Shown: positions 17,421 through 26,054, counted from the first letter of the stretch. The stretch: DNA of 64,000 nucleotides from Clostridiales bacterium (GCA_022768185.1 JALEMS010000021.1:29468-93467), one strand, 5' to 3'. Translations and numbers: made by a program. The notes: a model not told the origin generated them from the letters alone.

Positions 17421-18712
17421 TGGTGTCGGCCGGCAGAACGGCGGCGCTGACCGCCCTGGAAAAAATGCGCCGCCGCGGCGCGTGGTCGGACGAGCTGCTC
17501 TCCACGCTTGCCGCCTCCGGCAGGCTCAACGGAAAGGACGCGGCGCTGGCCGCGCGCCTGTGCCGCTGCGTGCTGGAAAACCGGACGCTTTGTGATTTTT
17601 ATATTGCGCAGTATTGCAGCCAGCCGCCGGAGCGGCTGGAGCCGAAGGTGCTGGATATCCTGCGTCTGTCGGTTTGCCAGCTGCTGTTTCTCGACCGCGT
17701 GCCGGCGCATGCGGCGGTTTCGGAGGGGGTGCAGCTGTGCAGGGACAGCGGGCTCGGACGTGCTGCGGGGCTGGTCAATGCGGTGCTGCGCCGCATTGCC
17801 GAGCATCGCGATGCACTGCCGGAGGTGCCGGACGCCGGAACGGCGCAGCATCTCGCCATCCGGTACAGCCATCCGCTCTGGCTGGCGAAGCGTTTGATCG
17901 TCGAACGGGGCTATGATTTTACGGAGGCCTTTTTCCGTGCCAATAACGAGGGCGCGCCCCTTTACCTGCAGGAAAACACGCTGCGGCTCACAACGGAACC
18001 GCTGCCCGGACAGGCGCATCCCTGGCTGCCCGGCTGCCGCATCGCCGACGGCGCGGCGTTGCATATGCCGGCGTTTGCGGAAGGCGGCTGCTATGTGCAG
18101 GATCCCGCCGCGCGTCTGGCTGTGATGGCGGCTGCGCCCCAGCCGGGCATGCAGGTGCTCGACGCCTGCGCCGCGCCGGGCGGGAAGACGATCGCGGCGG
18201 CCATTGCCATGGACAACTGCGGTGAAATCGTCTCGTGCGACCTGCATGAGAAGAAGCTGCGCTTCATCCGGGAAAACACCGCCCGCCTCGGCATTTCCAT
18301 TGTGCAGACCCGTGCAATGGACGCCCGGCGGCCCGATGCTGAGCTGACCGGACGGTTTGATCTGGTTCTGGCCGACGTGCCGTGCTCCGGCCTCGGTGTG
18401 ATCCGGAAGAAGCCGGAGATTCGTGAAAAAAAGCCGGAGGAGCTCGAGCGCCTGCCGGCGCTGCAGCGGGAGATCTTAAACGGCCTGTGCGGCTGCGTCC
18501 GGTCCGGCGGTGTGCTGCTGTATTCCACATGCACGGTGCTCTCACGGGAGAATGAGGCGGTCGTCTCGGCCTTCCTGAAGGAGCATCCGGACTTTATGCC
18601 GGAGGAATTCTCTCTCCCCGGCGAGCTTCAATCAAGCGGCGGGATGCTGACGCTCTGGCCGCATCTCCATGGAACGGACGGATTTTTCGTATGCAGGATG
18701 CGCAAAGCATAA
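17420..18712 (+). CDS. rsmB: 16S rRNA (cytosine-967-C5)-methyltransferase
   Basis: 430 residues. An N-terminal NusB-like domain (about 1-135) precedes the Rossmann methyltransferase. The SAM motif is LDACAAPGGKT and the catalytic Pro-Cys motif is ADVPCSGLGVIRKKPE. It starts at the ATG overlapping the fmt stop. It overlaps rlmN by 22 bases, linking three translation-related genes. Confidence 0.93.
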   Translation: MVSAGRTAALTALEKMRRRGAWSDELLSTLAASGRLNGKDAALAARLCRCVLENRTLCDFYIAQYCSQPPERLEPKVLDILRLSVCQLLFLDRVPAHAAVSEGVQLCRDSGLGRAAGLVNAVLRRIAEHRDALPEVPDAGTAQHLAIRYSHPLWLAKRLIVERGYDFTEAFFRANNEGAPLYLQENTLRLTTEPLPGQAHPWLPGCRIADGAALHMPAFAEGGCYVQDPAARLAVMAAAPQPGMQVLDACAAPGGKTIAAAIAMDNCGEIVSCDLHEKKLRFIRENTARLGISIVQTRAMDARRPDAELTGRFDLVLADVPCSGLGVIRKKPEIREKKPEELERLPALQREILNGLCGCVRSGGVLLYSTCTVLSRENEAVVSAFLKEHPDFMPEEFSLPGELQSSGGMLTLWPHLHGTDGFFVCRMRKA

Positions 18713-19731
18713 AACAGGATATCAAATCGCTTCTGCCGGAGGAGCTGGAGGCACAGCTGCGTGCGCTGGGCCAGCCTTCCTACCGGGCAAAGCAGATCTT
18801 CAAATGGTTTTCCCGCGGCATCTCCTCCTTTGACGAGATGAGCGACCAGCCGCGCGCCCTGCGCGCTGCGTTGGGGGAGCAGTATCTGCTCACCGCACCC
18901 ACGCTGCGTGTGCGCCGTGTCTCCGCCGACGGGACGATCAAATACCTCTGGGGCCTGCACGACGGCAATGCCGTCGAGACGGTGGTGATGCGCTACCGTC
19001 ACGGCAATACCGTGTGTATCTCCTCGCAGGTGGGCTGCCGGCAGGGCTGCGCCTTCTGCGCCTCGACCATTGGAGGACTGGTGCGCAACCTTACGGCGGG
19101 CGAGATGCTCGACGAGGTGCTCTTTTCCGAGAAGGACAGCGGGCTGACCATTTCCAACATTGTGCTGATGGGCATCGGCGAGCCGCTGGACAACATGGAA
19201 AACGTGCTGCGCTTTCTCGAACTGGTCAACCGCCCGGAGGGACGCAACATCGGCATGCGCCATATCTCGCTTTCCACTTGCGGACTGACAGAAAAGTTTG
19301 ACAAACTGGCGTCTCTTAATTTACAATTGACCCTATCGGTATCGCTTCACGCGCCGGACGACGAGACACGCTCGCGCATCATGCCGGCCAACCGCGGCCG
19401 CGGCGTGGCGCAGCTGATGGACGCATGCCGGCGATACCACCAGAAGACCGGTCGGCGTATTTCCTTTGAATACGCCATGATCGACGGTGTGAACGATTCT
19501 CCCGAGCAGGCGAGGCAGCTGGCGGCTCTGATGAAGGGCGTCGGCGGCCACGTCAACCTCATTCCGCTCAATCCCGTAAAGGAGCGCGGCTTTTCCGCCA
19601 CGCCTCCGGAGCGGGTACGGGCCTTCATGAAGGCTCTGGAGGAATCCGGTGTGAATGTCACGCTCCGCAGAAAGCTCGGCGGAGACGTGGACGCCTCCTG
19701 CGGTCAGCTCAGACGCAGTGTGTCGACGTGA
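18691..19731 (+). CDS. rlmN: 23S rRNA (adenine-2503-C2)-methyltransferase, radical SAM
   Basis: 346 residues. The radical-SAM cluster ligands are Cys116, Cys120 and Cys123 (GCRQGCAFCAST). An N-terminal HhH-like segment and the GIGEPLDNMENV and SLSTCGL blocks are typical. Catalytic cysteines for the methyl-transfer mechanism are near the C-terminus (VDASCGQLR). The usual two-step methylation at A2503 of 23S rRNA, and possibly tRNA, is expected. Confidence 0.94.
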   Translation: MQDAQSIKQDIKSLLPEELEAQLRALGQPSYRAKQIFKWFSRGISSFDEMSDQPRALRAALGEQYLLTAPTLRVRRVSADGTIKYLWGLHDGNAVETVVMRYRHGNTVCISSQVGCRQGCAFCASTIGGLVRNLTAGEMLDEVLFSEKDSGLTISNIVLMGIGEPLDNMENVLRFLELVNRPEGRNIGMRHISLSTCGLTEKFDKLASLNLQLTLSVSLHAPDDETRSRIMPANRGRGVAQLMDACRRYHQKTGRRISFEYAMIDGVNDSPEQARQLAALMKGVGGHVNLIPLNPVKERGFSATPPERVRAFMKALEESGVNVTLRRKLGGDVDASCGQLRRSVST

Positions 19732-19761
19732 GGACATTCCGGAAACAGCTGGAGGAACGGC

Positions 19762-20493
19762 TTGAAAACGTTCGGACTGACAGACAAAGGAAAAATCAGG
19801 CAGGAAAACCAGGACAGCTTTCTCATTGAGCAGCTTCAGGACGGCTGTCTGGTCGCCGTGCTGTGCGACGGCATGGGCGGCGTCCAGGGCGGCCGGGTGG
19901 CCAGCGAGCTGGCAGCCAAGCTGTTTGCCGAGCATATGACGCAGCGATTGCAGGAAATCAAATCGCGCGACCGACTCAGGCAGCACATCCTGTCAAGCGT
20001 GTCCCATGCCAACGGGATCGTGTACAATTATTCGTTTTTTGACCCGGCTTTTACCGGCATGGGCACGACGCTGGTCGCAGCCGTGTGCCGAAACGGCAGG
20101 GTGGCAGTGGTGAATATCGGCGACAGCCGGGCCTACCACATCGCCAGAAAGCGGGTGCGGCAGATCACACGGGATCATTCGCTCGTCGAGGAGCTGATTG
20201 ACCGCGGAGCGCTCACCCGGGAGCAGGCGAGAAACCACCCGCGCCGCAACATCATCACCCGCGCACTGGGTGTGGAGCCGGAGGTTGAGGCAGACTTTTT
20301 TGAATTAAAGCTGTCCAGAGGCGAGCGGCTGCTGCTGTGCTCGGACGGCCTGTCCAATCTCGTCGACGAGGCGCAGCTGCTGGAGCAGTCTGCGGCGGCG
20401 GCAGACCCGGAGGCTCTGTGCCGCTCTCTGATGATGCTGGCGCTGGAGCGCGGCGCAGCGGACAATGTCACGATCGTTGTGCTTGAGAAGTAA
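19762..20493 (+). CDS. prpC: PP2C-type serine/threonine phosphatase
   Basis: 243 residues. Stp1/PrpC-family protein phosphatase that reverses PrkC phosphorylation. Metal-binding motifs ENQDSF, LCDGMGG, IGDSRAY and DNVTIVV are all visible. The start is a TTG with GGAGG 7 bases upstream. It lies directly before prkC with a 35-base gap, the conserved phosphatase-kinase pair. Confidence 0.94.
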   Translation: MKTFGLTDKGKIRQENQDSFLIEQLQDGCLVAVLCDGMGGVQGGRVASELAAKLFAEHMTQRLQEIKSRDRLRQHILSSVSHANGIVYNYSFFDPAFTGMGTTLVAAVCRNGRVAVVNIGDSRAYHIARKRVRQITRDHSLVEELIDRGALTREQARNHPRRNIITRALGVEPEVEADFFELKLSRGERLLLCSDGLSNLVDEAQLLEQSAAAADPEALCRSLMMLALERGAADNVTIVVLEK

Positions 20494-20528
20494 GCCGAAG
20501 GCAGAAACTGTACTGGTTAGGAGTGTCT

Positions 20529-22325
20529 ATGGAGAAAAAGGATAAATATATCGGTCAGCTGCTGGATGGCCGGTACGAAATATTGGAAATTATCGGCAGC
20601 GGCGGAATGGCCGTTGTTTACCGCGCGCTGTGTCATCGGCTCAACCGCTATGTCGCAGTGAAGATTCTGCGGGAGGATCTGGCGCAGGATGAGGAATTCC
20701 TCTCCTATTTCCAGACCGAGTCGCAGGCGGTTGCACAGCTGTCGCACCCGAACATCGTTTCCGTGTACGATGTGAGCCGTCCGCCCTCCGTGGAATACAT
20801 CGTCATGGAGCTGGTGGAGGGCGTCACGCTCAAGCAGTATATGAAGAGCAAGGGCGTGCTCAGTTGGCAGGAGGCGCTGCATTTTTCCATCCAGATCGCA
20901 AAGGCCCTGTCGCATGCGCACGAAAAGGGCGTCATCCACCGTGACATCAAGCCGCAGAATATCATGATCCTGCGGGACGGGACGGTAAAGGTGGCGGATT
21001 TCGGCATTGCCCACCTGGAATCGGCCCATGAAACTGCGGAGGGTCACACACTCGGCTCGGTGCATTACATGGCGCCGGAGCTGGCACGCGGGTCCAAGGT
21101 CGACGCCCGGTGCGATGTGTACTCGCTGGGCATCGTGATGTATGAGATGCTGACCGGACGGCGGCCCTATGAGGGAGAAAATGCGGAAAACGTTGCACTG
21201 CAGCACATCAGCGGCATCTGCACCCCGCCGCATGAACTCAATGCCGACATTCCGTCGGAGCTGGAGGCCATTGTGCTGCGCGCCATGGCGGCAGATCCGG
21301 AGGAGCGTTATCAGAGCGCGGACGCGCTGCTGGCTGACCTGGAGGCGTTCCGCAACGCGCATGCGGTGCTTCTTGCCGGCGCTGCGCCGGAGAGTGCTGT
21401 CCGGGAGGGCGGCCTGTCCGAGGAGGATGTGTTCACCAAGCTCAAGCCCATCGGCGCGGTGGGAGAGCTTTCCAAGGAAAATTACAGCCGCCGCCGCCGA
21501 CGCGCACGAAAGGTCAGCACACTGGCAGGCTTTTTCTGCGTGCTGATCTTCGCCGTTGCCGTATTCGTGTTTTTGTGGAACTTCTGGCTGCGCGATATTT
21601 TCAGCACGGCCGAGCGCGTCGACCTGCCGGATTTCGTCGGGGAGAACTGTGAAAGCGTGGTCAACGACGCCTCGCTGAAAAAGCTGTATCACTTCACCGT
21701 GGTTTACTCCATTGATCCGGACACCGAGGCCGGCATCATTGTCGGGCAGGATCCCGAGGCAGGACGCAGCCTGATGAAGGTTTCCGAGGGCATCGACGTC
21801 AAGCTCACCGTCAGCACCGGCGTGATGATGACCAAGGTGCCGGACGTGGCCAATAAGGATCACCGCGAAGCGACGCTTGAGCTGCAGAATGCGGGCTTCC
21901 TTGTCGATGAGATCATTGAGCCGTCCGATACGGTCACCGCGGATTACGTCATATCCACCAACCCCGCCGCCGGCGACGAGCTGCCGGCCGGCTCCACGGT
22001 GTATATGACCGTCAGCGGCGGCCCAAGCGTGAAGACCGTAAGGATGCCGAATGTCGTGGGCTTCACCGAATCCGCCGCCCGCTCCAAGCTGGAAAACGCC
22101 GGACTGATCTGGGGCGAGAGCAGCTATGTTACCAGTGACTACACCGCCGGCACCGTTTTCAAGCAGAGCATTGACGCCGGAACGGAGGTCAACGAGTTTA
22201 CGAAGGTCTACATCTGGGTCTCCACCGGCCCGGAGCAGAAGGATAAGGACAAAGACGAGGATCAGGAGCCTGCCGCTCAGCAGCAGTCGCTGGGCATGAC
22301 AGACTGGACAGGGGCGGTTGCCTGA
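20529..22325 (+). CDS. prkC: PASTA-domain Ser/Thr protein kinase
   Basis: 598 residues. The kinase domain (about 10-275) has GSGGMAVVYRA, VAVKIL, HRDIKPQNIM and DFGIAH. One membrane helix lies near residues 331-352, followed by three extracellular PASTA repeats (about 357-428, 429-497, 498-570) that bind muropeptides or lipid II in homologues. I prefer the ATG at 20529 because AGGAG ends 5 bases upstream; a GTG at 20523 overlaps that site. PrkC links cell-wall state to growth and spore germination in B. subtilis. Confidence 0.95.
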   Translation: MEKKDKYIGQLLDGRYEILEIIGSGGMAVVYRALCHRLNRYVAVKILREDLAQDEEFLSYFQTESQAVAQLSHPNIVSVYDVSRPPSVEYIVMELVEGVTLKQYMKSKGVLSWQEALHFSIQIAKALSHAHEKGVIHRDIKPQNIMILRDGTVKVADFGIAHLESAHETAEGHTLGSVHYMAPELARGSKVDARCDVYSLGIVMYEMLTGRRPYEGENAENVALQHISGICTPPHELNADIPSELEAIVLRAMAADPEERYQSADALLADLEAFRNAHAVLLAGAAPESAVREGGLSEEDVFTKLKPIGAVGELSKENYSRRRRRARKVSTLAGFFCVLIFAVAVFVFLWNFWLRDIFSTAERVDLPDFVGENCESVVNDASLKKLYHFTVVYSIDPDTEAGIIVGQDPEAGRSLMKVSEGIDVKLTVSTGVMMTKVPDVANKDHREATLELQNAGFLVDEIIEPSDTVTADYVISTNPAAGDELPAGSTVYMTVSGGPSVKTVRMPNVVGFTESAARSKLENAGLIWGESSYVTSDYTAGTVFKQSIDAGTEVNEFTKVYIWVSTGPEQKDKDKDEDQEPAAQQQSLGMTDWTGAVA

Positions 22326-23213
22326 ATGCCACAGGGAAGAATCATCAAAGCGCTTTCCGGCTTTTACTATATTGACGACGGTACGCGCCTCGTCCCGTGC
22401 CGTGCCAGAGGCCGCTTCCGTAAGGAGGGCATGAGTCCGCTGGTGGGCGACATTGCGGTCTATTCGTTGGATGCGCAGGGCGCAGGCCGCGTTGATGCGC
22501 TGCTGCCGCGAAAAAACAGCTTTGTACGGCCTGCGGTTGCCAACATTGATCAGATGGTGGTCATCGCGGCAAATGTCAACCCGGTTACCGATCCGTTTCT
22601 GATCGACCGGGTGCTGGCCATCGCGGTGCACGCCGGGTGCGATGTGCTGCTGTGCATCAACAAGTGCGATCTGGACCCGGGAGACCGGCTTTATGAGATC
22701 TACAGCCGGTCCGGCTTTCCCGTGCTGCGCGTAAGCGCGCAGACCGGCGAAGGGCTGGATGCGCTGCGCCGGTCGGTTGCCGGCCGGCTCAACGCCTTCA
22801 CGGGCAACTCCGGCGTGGGAAAGTCCAGCATCCTCAACGCGCTGCAGCCGGAGCTGAAGCTGCCGGTGGGCGAGGTCAGTCAGAAGCTCGGCCGGGGTCG
22901 CCACACCACGCGCCACGTGGAGATCTTTGATCTGGGCGGCTTCTCGGTTGCCGACACGCCGGGCTTTTCGTCCTTTGACCTGGAGCAGATGGCGTCGCTG
23001 CGTGCGACGGAGCTGCCGGGCGCGTTTCCGGAATTCCGGCCCTACCTCGGGCAGTGCCGCTTCCGGGACTGCGCCCACGGGAAGGAGCCGGGCTGTGCGG
23101 TACGCGAGGCGGTCGAGCGCGGCGAGATCTGCTCCAGCCGGTACGCCGGGTATCTCCGCCTGCTGGAGCAGGCGCTCTCCGTGAAGGACTGGGAGCTTCG
23201 GGAAACCAAATAG
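22326..23213 (+). CDS. rsgA: Ribosome small subunit-dependent GTPase A
   Basis: 295 residues. Circularly permuted GTPase for 30S maturation: an N-terminal OB fold, INKCDL (G4) before the P-loop GNSGVGKSS, then DTPGFSSFDL (G3), and a C-terminal zinc region with CRFRDCAHGKEPGC. The ATG follows the prkC stop with no gap. The order prpC-prkC-rsgA-(spoVM) matches B. subtilis, although rpe and thiN are missing here. Confidence 0.95.
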   Translation: MPQGRIIKALSGFYYIDDGTRLVPCRARGRFRKEGMSPLVGDIAVYSLDAQGAGRVDALLPRKNSFVRPAVANIDQMVVIAANVNPVTDPFLIDRVLAIAVHAGCDVLLCINKCDLDPGDRLYEIYSRSGFPVLRVSAQTGEGLDALRRSVAGRLNAFTGNSGVGKSSILNALQPELKLPVGEVSQKLGRGRHTTRHVEIFDLGGFSVADTPGFSSFDLEQMASLRATELPGAFPEFRPYLGQCRFRDCAHGKEPGCAVREAVERGEICSSRYAGYLRLLEQALSVKDWELRETK

Positions 23214-23223
23214 AAAAGACAGG

Positions 23224-23280
23224 CAAGATTACAGCACCCCCCGAGTATACTGTAGCGATACAGGTACTCGGGGGGTGATC
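23224..23280 (+). promoter_or_regulatory. Promoter-in-hairpin element B upstream of the spoVM locus
   Basis: A perfect 13-bp inverted repeat (23235-23247 with 23265-23277) encloses a second perfect 5-bp stem (23250-23254 with 23259-23263) closed by a GCGA tetraloop. The 3' arm merges into GGGGGTGATC (23271-23280), one mismatch from the full anti-SD complement, so it is the ribosome-binding site of the next gene. AGTATACTG at 23244-23252 resembles a sporulation -10 element, with a weak CAAGATT -35 candidate ending 13 bases upstream. The structure is certain; promoter use is inferred. Confidence 0.6.
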
Positions 23281-23283
23281 GTT

Positions 23284-23445
23284 TTGCGCAAGAGGCCGTG
23301 GAGAAGCTCGAAATGCGTCGGGATGGCGGTGGCCGGCGTCGGCGTCGTTATCATTCTTGCCCTGATCCTGCCCACGGGTTTTTTGTGGCTATTGCTGGCG
23401 CTGGCCCTGATTGCCGTCGGGGTTTGGCTGATGCGTTCTTGTTAA
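23284..23445 (+). CDS. Small membrane protein upstream of spoVM
   Basis: 53-residue protein starting at a TTG, with GGGGGTGATC just upstream; an in-frame GTG at 23275 lies inside the palindrome's 3' arm and is less likely. The N-terminus is basic (MRKRPWRSSKC) and the rest is almost wholly hydrophobic, with two closely spaced membrane segments separated by LPTG (about residues 14-29 and 34-50). It ends 12 bases before the spoVM ATG. I do not recognise a named family. The location suggests a sporulation role, which is inference. Confidence 0.6.
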   Translation: MRKRPWRSSKCVGMAVAGVGVVIILALILPTGFLWLLLALALIAVGVWLMRSC

Positions 23446-23457
23446 ATGGAGGTTGCT

Positions 23458-23538
23458 ATGAAGGTTATGGTTTGGAAGGCTCCAAAGTTTCTCCGCGGGC
23501 TGCTCCGTCGGCTGTTCTGTGGAAAGGATGCGGGATAA
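23458..23538 (+). CDS. spoVM: SpoVM, stage V sporulation protein M
   Basis: A 26-codon gene, exactly the length of B. subtilis SpoVM. Conserved positions are Met1, Lys2, Lys7, Pro9, Lys10, Phe11, Leu12, Gly14 and Arg17. SpoVM is an amphipathic helix that recognises the convex forespore membrane and anchors SpoIVA there; Pro9 is known to matter for this. GGAGG lies 5 bases before the ATG. Gene order after prpC-prkC-rsgA matches the B. subtilis locus. The SipL-like gene follows directly. Confidence 0.85.
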   Translation: MKVMVWKAPKFLRGLLRRLFCGKDAG

Positions 23539-23543
23539 GCTGC

Positions 23544-23572
23544 ACATATTCCGCCCGGCGCGGGCATAGACT
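23544..23572 (+). promoter_or_regulatory. Sigma-E-like promoter for the sipL-like gene
   Basis: ACATATT (23544-23550) and CATAGACT (23565-23572), 14 bases apart, resemble the B. subtilis sigma-E consensus (ATATT in the -35, CATACA-T in the -10, 13-15 spacing). A short GCCCG/CGGGC stem lies just before the -10. The SipL-like gene starts about 31 bases downstream. Confidence 0.5.
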
Positions 23573-23602
23573 GTAGAGAAATCACGGCAAGGAGTGTTAC
23601 AT

Positions 23603-25117
23603 ATGGAAACGATCCTCAACCAGTGCAGGCGAACCTGCTATAAAAAGGTGTTCTCGGCGGAGACGACCCGGGAGGAGAGCGTTGAATCGGTGGTGCCGGA
23701 CGTGCTGCCGGATATTGCGCAGATCCTGAACACGGACGGCTTTGTCCTGCTGCGCAGCAAGGAAGTCGATGACGGCCGCATCACGCTCGGCGCGGCGGTT
23801 CAGGCCTGCGTGCTGTATTGCCCGGACGGAGAGAGCGGCGTTCGGCGGCTGGCTGTCACCCTGCCGGTGACGGTGACGCTCGATGCGCCCGGCGTGACGG
23901 AAAACAGCCTGCCGGTGGCGTCGCTGCGTCTGGTTTCCATTGACGCGCGTATGCTCAATCCCCGCAAAGTGCTTGTACGGGCGGAGGTGCTCGTGTGCGC
24001 AGCCTGCTATGACGCAGCGGAGCTGTCCTTCTGCGACCGTATCGCGGAGAACGCGGGGGACATCCAGTCCCTGCCGGGGCGGGTCAGCTACACGCCGACG
24101 CGCCTGGTACGGGAAAAAACCTTTGTGATGACCGACCGGTATACCATCGCGCTGGCGCAGCCGCCGATCGGAGAACTGCTGCGCTATCGGGTTGAGCTGC
24201 TGCCGGACGAGTGTAAATTCGCCGGCACAAAGTATATGGTCAAGGGCGCGGCCCGTGTGATGCTGCTGTACGCTGCCCCCGAGAGCGGAGAGGTGAATGC
24301 TGCGGAATTTGAAAGCGGCCTTTCTCAGGTGATCGAGCTGGACGGCGTCGGCGAGACTGCGGACGCGCAGGTGTGCCTGATGCTCACGGGGGCGTTCCTT
24401 GAGCCGCTCGGCGGCGAGGAGCAGCGTGAGGTGAGCATAGAGCTGCATCTTGTGGCGCAGGTGGTCTGTACCGAGCGCTGTGAAAACGCCTATCTGGAGG
24501 ACGCCTACAGCAACAGCTGCGAGCTGGCGCTCACACGCACGCAGATGACGCTCGAGGACGTGCGCCGCTGCCAGTGCCTGCGCGAAACGCTGCGGGAGAT
24601 GCTGGAGACGCCGGAGCCGGTGCGCGAGGTCGTGCATGCCTGCTGCCGGATGGGCAGTCCGAGCGTCAGCGGCGGCCGCATCCAGTGTCCGGTGACAGTC
24701 AGCGTGCTCTATCGGGGACAGTCGGACGCGCTCGGGTGCGTGACACGCCAGCTGAAGGCGGAGACGAACGTCGATCCTGGCGGAGAGCTGTGCATTGAGG
24801 TGCAGCAGGCCTATGTCTGTCAGTGTCAGGCGGCGGCGACGGCTGCCGGCATCGAGCTGCGCATCCCGGTGGAATTCGCCGTATGCATCACGCAGTGCAA
24901 AACAATCCAGCCCATCACCGGCATCTGCAGCGGCGAGGCCAGACAGGGCGGCGAGCCGCATCCGTCTGTTACGCTCGTGACGGCAGAAAACGGTGAGAGC
25001 CTCTGGACGCTGGCCAAACGCTATGCCTCCACCATCAGCCAGATCGCCCAGGCCAACGGGATCGAGGAAAATGCGGATGTTTCCGGGCGGCTTCTTCTTG
25101 TACCAAGCGTGAGATAA
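23603..25117 (+). CDS. sipL: SipL-like spore coat morphogenetic protein (SPOCS/DUF3794 and LysM)
   Basis: 504 residues. Most of the protein (about 30-440) looks like tandem SPOCS/DUF3794 beta domains: VPDVLPDIAQILNTDG and VCRMGSPSV-type repeats. A C-terminal LysM lies at about 462-504 (SLWTLAKRYASTISQIAQAN). This length and order match C. difficile SipL, whose LysM binds SpoIVA and which takes the place of SpoVID. I chose the ATG at 23603 with AAGGAG 8 bases upstream. Adjacent spoVM and a sigma-E-like promoter support the call. Other SPOCS-LysM proteins exist, so orthology is likely rather than proven. Confidence 0.75.
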   Translation: METILNQCRRTCYKKVFSAETTREESVESVVPDVLPDIAQILNTDGFVLLRSKEVDDGRITLGAAVQACVLYCPDGESGVRRLAVTLPVTVTLDAPGVTENSLPVASLRLVSIDARMLNPRKVLVRAEVLVCAACYDAAELSFCDRIAENAGDIQSLPGRVSYTPTRLVREKTFVMTDRYTIALAQPPIGELLRYRVELLPDECKFAGTKYMVKGAARVMLLYAAPESGEVNAAEFESGLSQVIELDGVGETADAQVCLMLTGAFLEPLGGEEQREVSIELHLVAQVVCTERCENAYLEDAYSNSCELALTRTQMTLEDVRRCQCLRETLREMLETPEPVREVVHACCRMGSPSVSGGRIQCPVTVSVLYRGQSDALGCVTRQLKAETNVDPGGELCIEVQQAYVCQCQAAATAAGIELRIPVEFAVCITQCKTIQPITGICSGEARQGGEPHPSVTLVTAENGESLWTLAKRYASTISQIAQANGIEENADVSGRLLLVPSVR

Positions 25118-25120
25118 TGC

Positions 25121-25149
25121 TTGCTTCATCCGTCCGGATGTGCTATACT
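25121..25149 (+). promoter_or_regulatory. Extended -10 promoter for yebC, with a palindrome in the spacer
   Basis: TTGCTT (25121-25126) and TATACT (25144-25149) are 17 bases apart, with TG one base before the -10. The spacer is almost entirely the palindrome CATCCG-TC-CGGATG (25127-25140), a possible operator. Confidence 0.65.
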
Positions 25150-25189
25150 ATTTTGGAAATTTGATTTCTGCACAGAGGAGCTGAAGCAT

Positions 25190-25924
25190 ATGTCCGGACA
25201 TTCCAAGTGGCATAATATACAGAAAACCAAGGGCGCACAGGATGCAAAGCGCGCGCAGGCCTTCACGAAGATCGCACGCGAGATGATCGTGGCGGTCAAG
25301 GAGGGCGGCAGCGGCGACCCGAACAACAACTCCCGCCTGGCCGCTGTGATTGCAAAGGCCAAGGCAGCCAATATGCCGAACGACAACATCAAGCGCACCA
25401 TCGAAAAGGCGCTCGGCTCCGGCAGCACAGACAATTACGAGCGCATCACCTATGAAGGCTACGGACCCAGCGGCGTGGCTGTCATTGTCGACGCGATGAC
25501 CGACAACCGCAACCGCACCGCCTCCGAGGTTCGCCACTATTTCGATAAGTACGGCGGGAATCTGGGCGCAACGGGCTGCGTTTCCTGGTCGTTCGACCGC
25601 AAGGGCGTCATCGTCATCGACAACGAGGACGAGGAACTGGACGAGGACGAGGTCATGATGGACGCACTGGAAGCCGGTGCAGCGGATTTCGAGCCGGAAG
25701 GCGCGGCCTTCACGGTCTACACAGAGCCGGACAACGTGGCTTCCGTTGCAGAAGCGCTCTCGGCCAAGTATCATCTGCTTTCCGCACAGGAGGAGATGGT
25801 GCCGCAGACCTACATCACCCTCACCAGTGAGGACGACATCAAGAATATGCAGAAGATGCTGGATATGTTCGATGACAATGAAGATGTGCAGAACGTCTGG
25901 CACAACTGGGAGCCTGAGGACTGA
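25190..25924 (+). CDS. yebC: YebC/PmpR-family protein
   Basis: 244 residues. The diagnostic N-terminus is MSGHSKWHNIQ, followed by AKAANMPNDNIKRTIEKA and YEGYGPSG. Family members act as transcriptional regulators in some species and as translation factors at proline-rich stalls in others. The start is the ATG with AGAGGAG 9 bases upstream; a longer upstream frame would run through the promoter. A strong terminator follows, so it is probably transcribed alone. Confidence 0.94.
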   Translation: MSGHSKWHNIQKTKGAQDAKRAQAFTKIAREMIVAVKEGGSGDPNNNSRLAAVIAKAKAANMPNDNIKRTIEKALGSGSTDNYERITYEGYGPSGVAVIVDAMTDNRNRTASEVRHYFDKYGGNLGATGCVSWSFDRKGVIVIDNEDEELDEDEVMMDALEAGAADFEPEGAAFTVYTEPDNVASVAEALSAKYHLLSAQEEMVPQTYITLTSEDDIKNMQKMLDMFDDNEDVQNVWHNWEPED

Positions 25925-26014
25925 TCGGAAACCGGCTCTCGTTCCTGTCAGGAAGGCCGTCGGTATTTGCCGGGGCTGTAAAACAGGGCGATCGCAAAAG
26001 CTTTGTGTTTTTCA

Positions 26015-26054
26015 AAAAGGAAACGGCGTGACCGTGGTCGCGCCGTTTCCTTTT
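26015..26054 (+). terminator. Rho-independent terminator after yebC
   Basis: A perfect 14-bp stem (26015-26028 with 26041-26054) ends in T4 and begins with A4, so it could work in both directions. The 12-base loop contains its own GACC/GGTC pairing. The rest of 25925-26115 shows no gene. Confidence 0.85.

Noticed and set aside
20517..23078. 853-codon open frame on the - strand
   Set aside because: It lies wholly opposite prkC and rsgA, both well-supported. GC-rich codon use leaves few stops in the opposite frames; the translation is rich in His, Arg and Gln and shows no domain.
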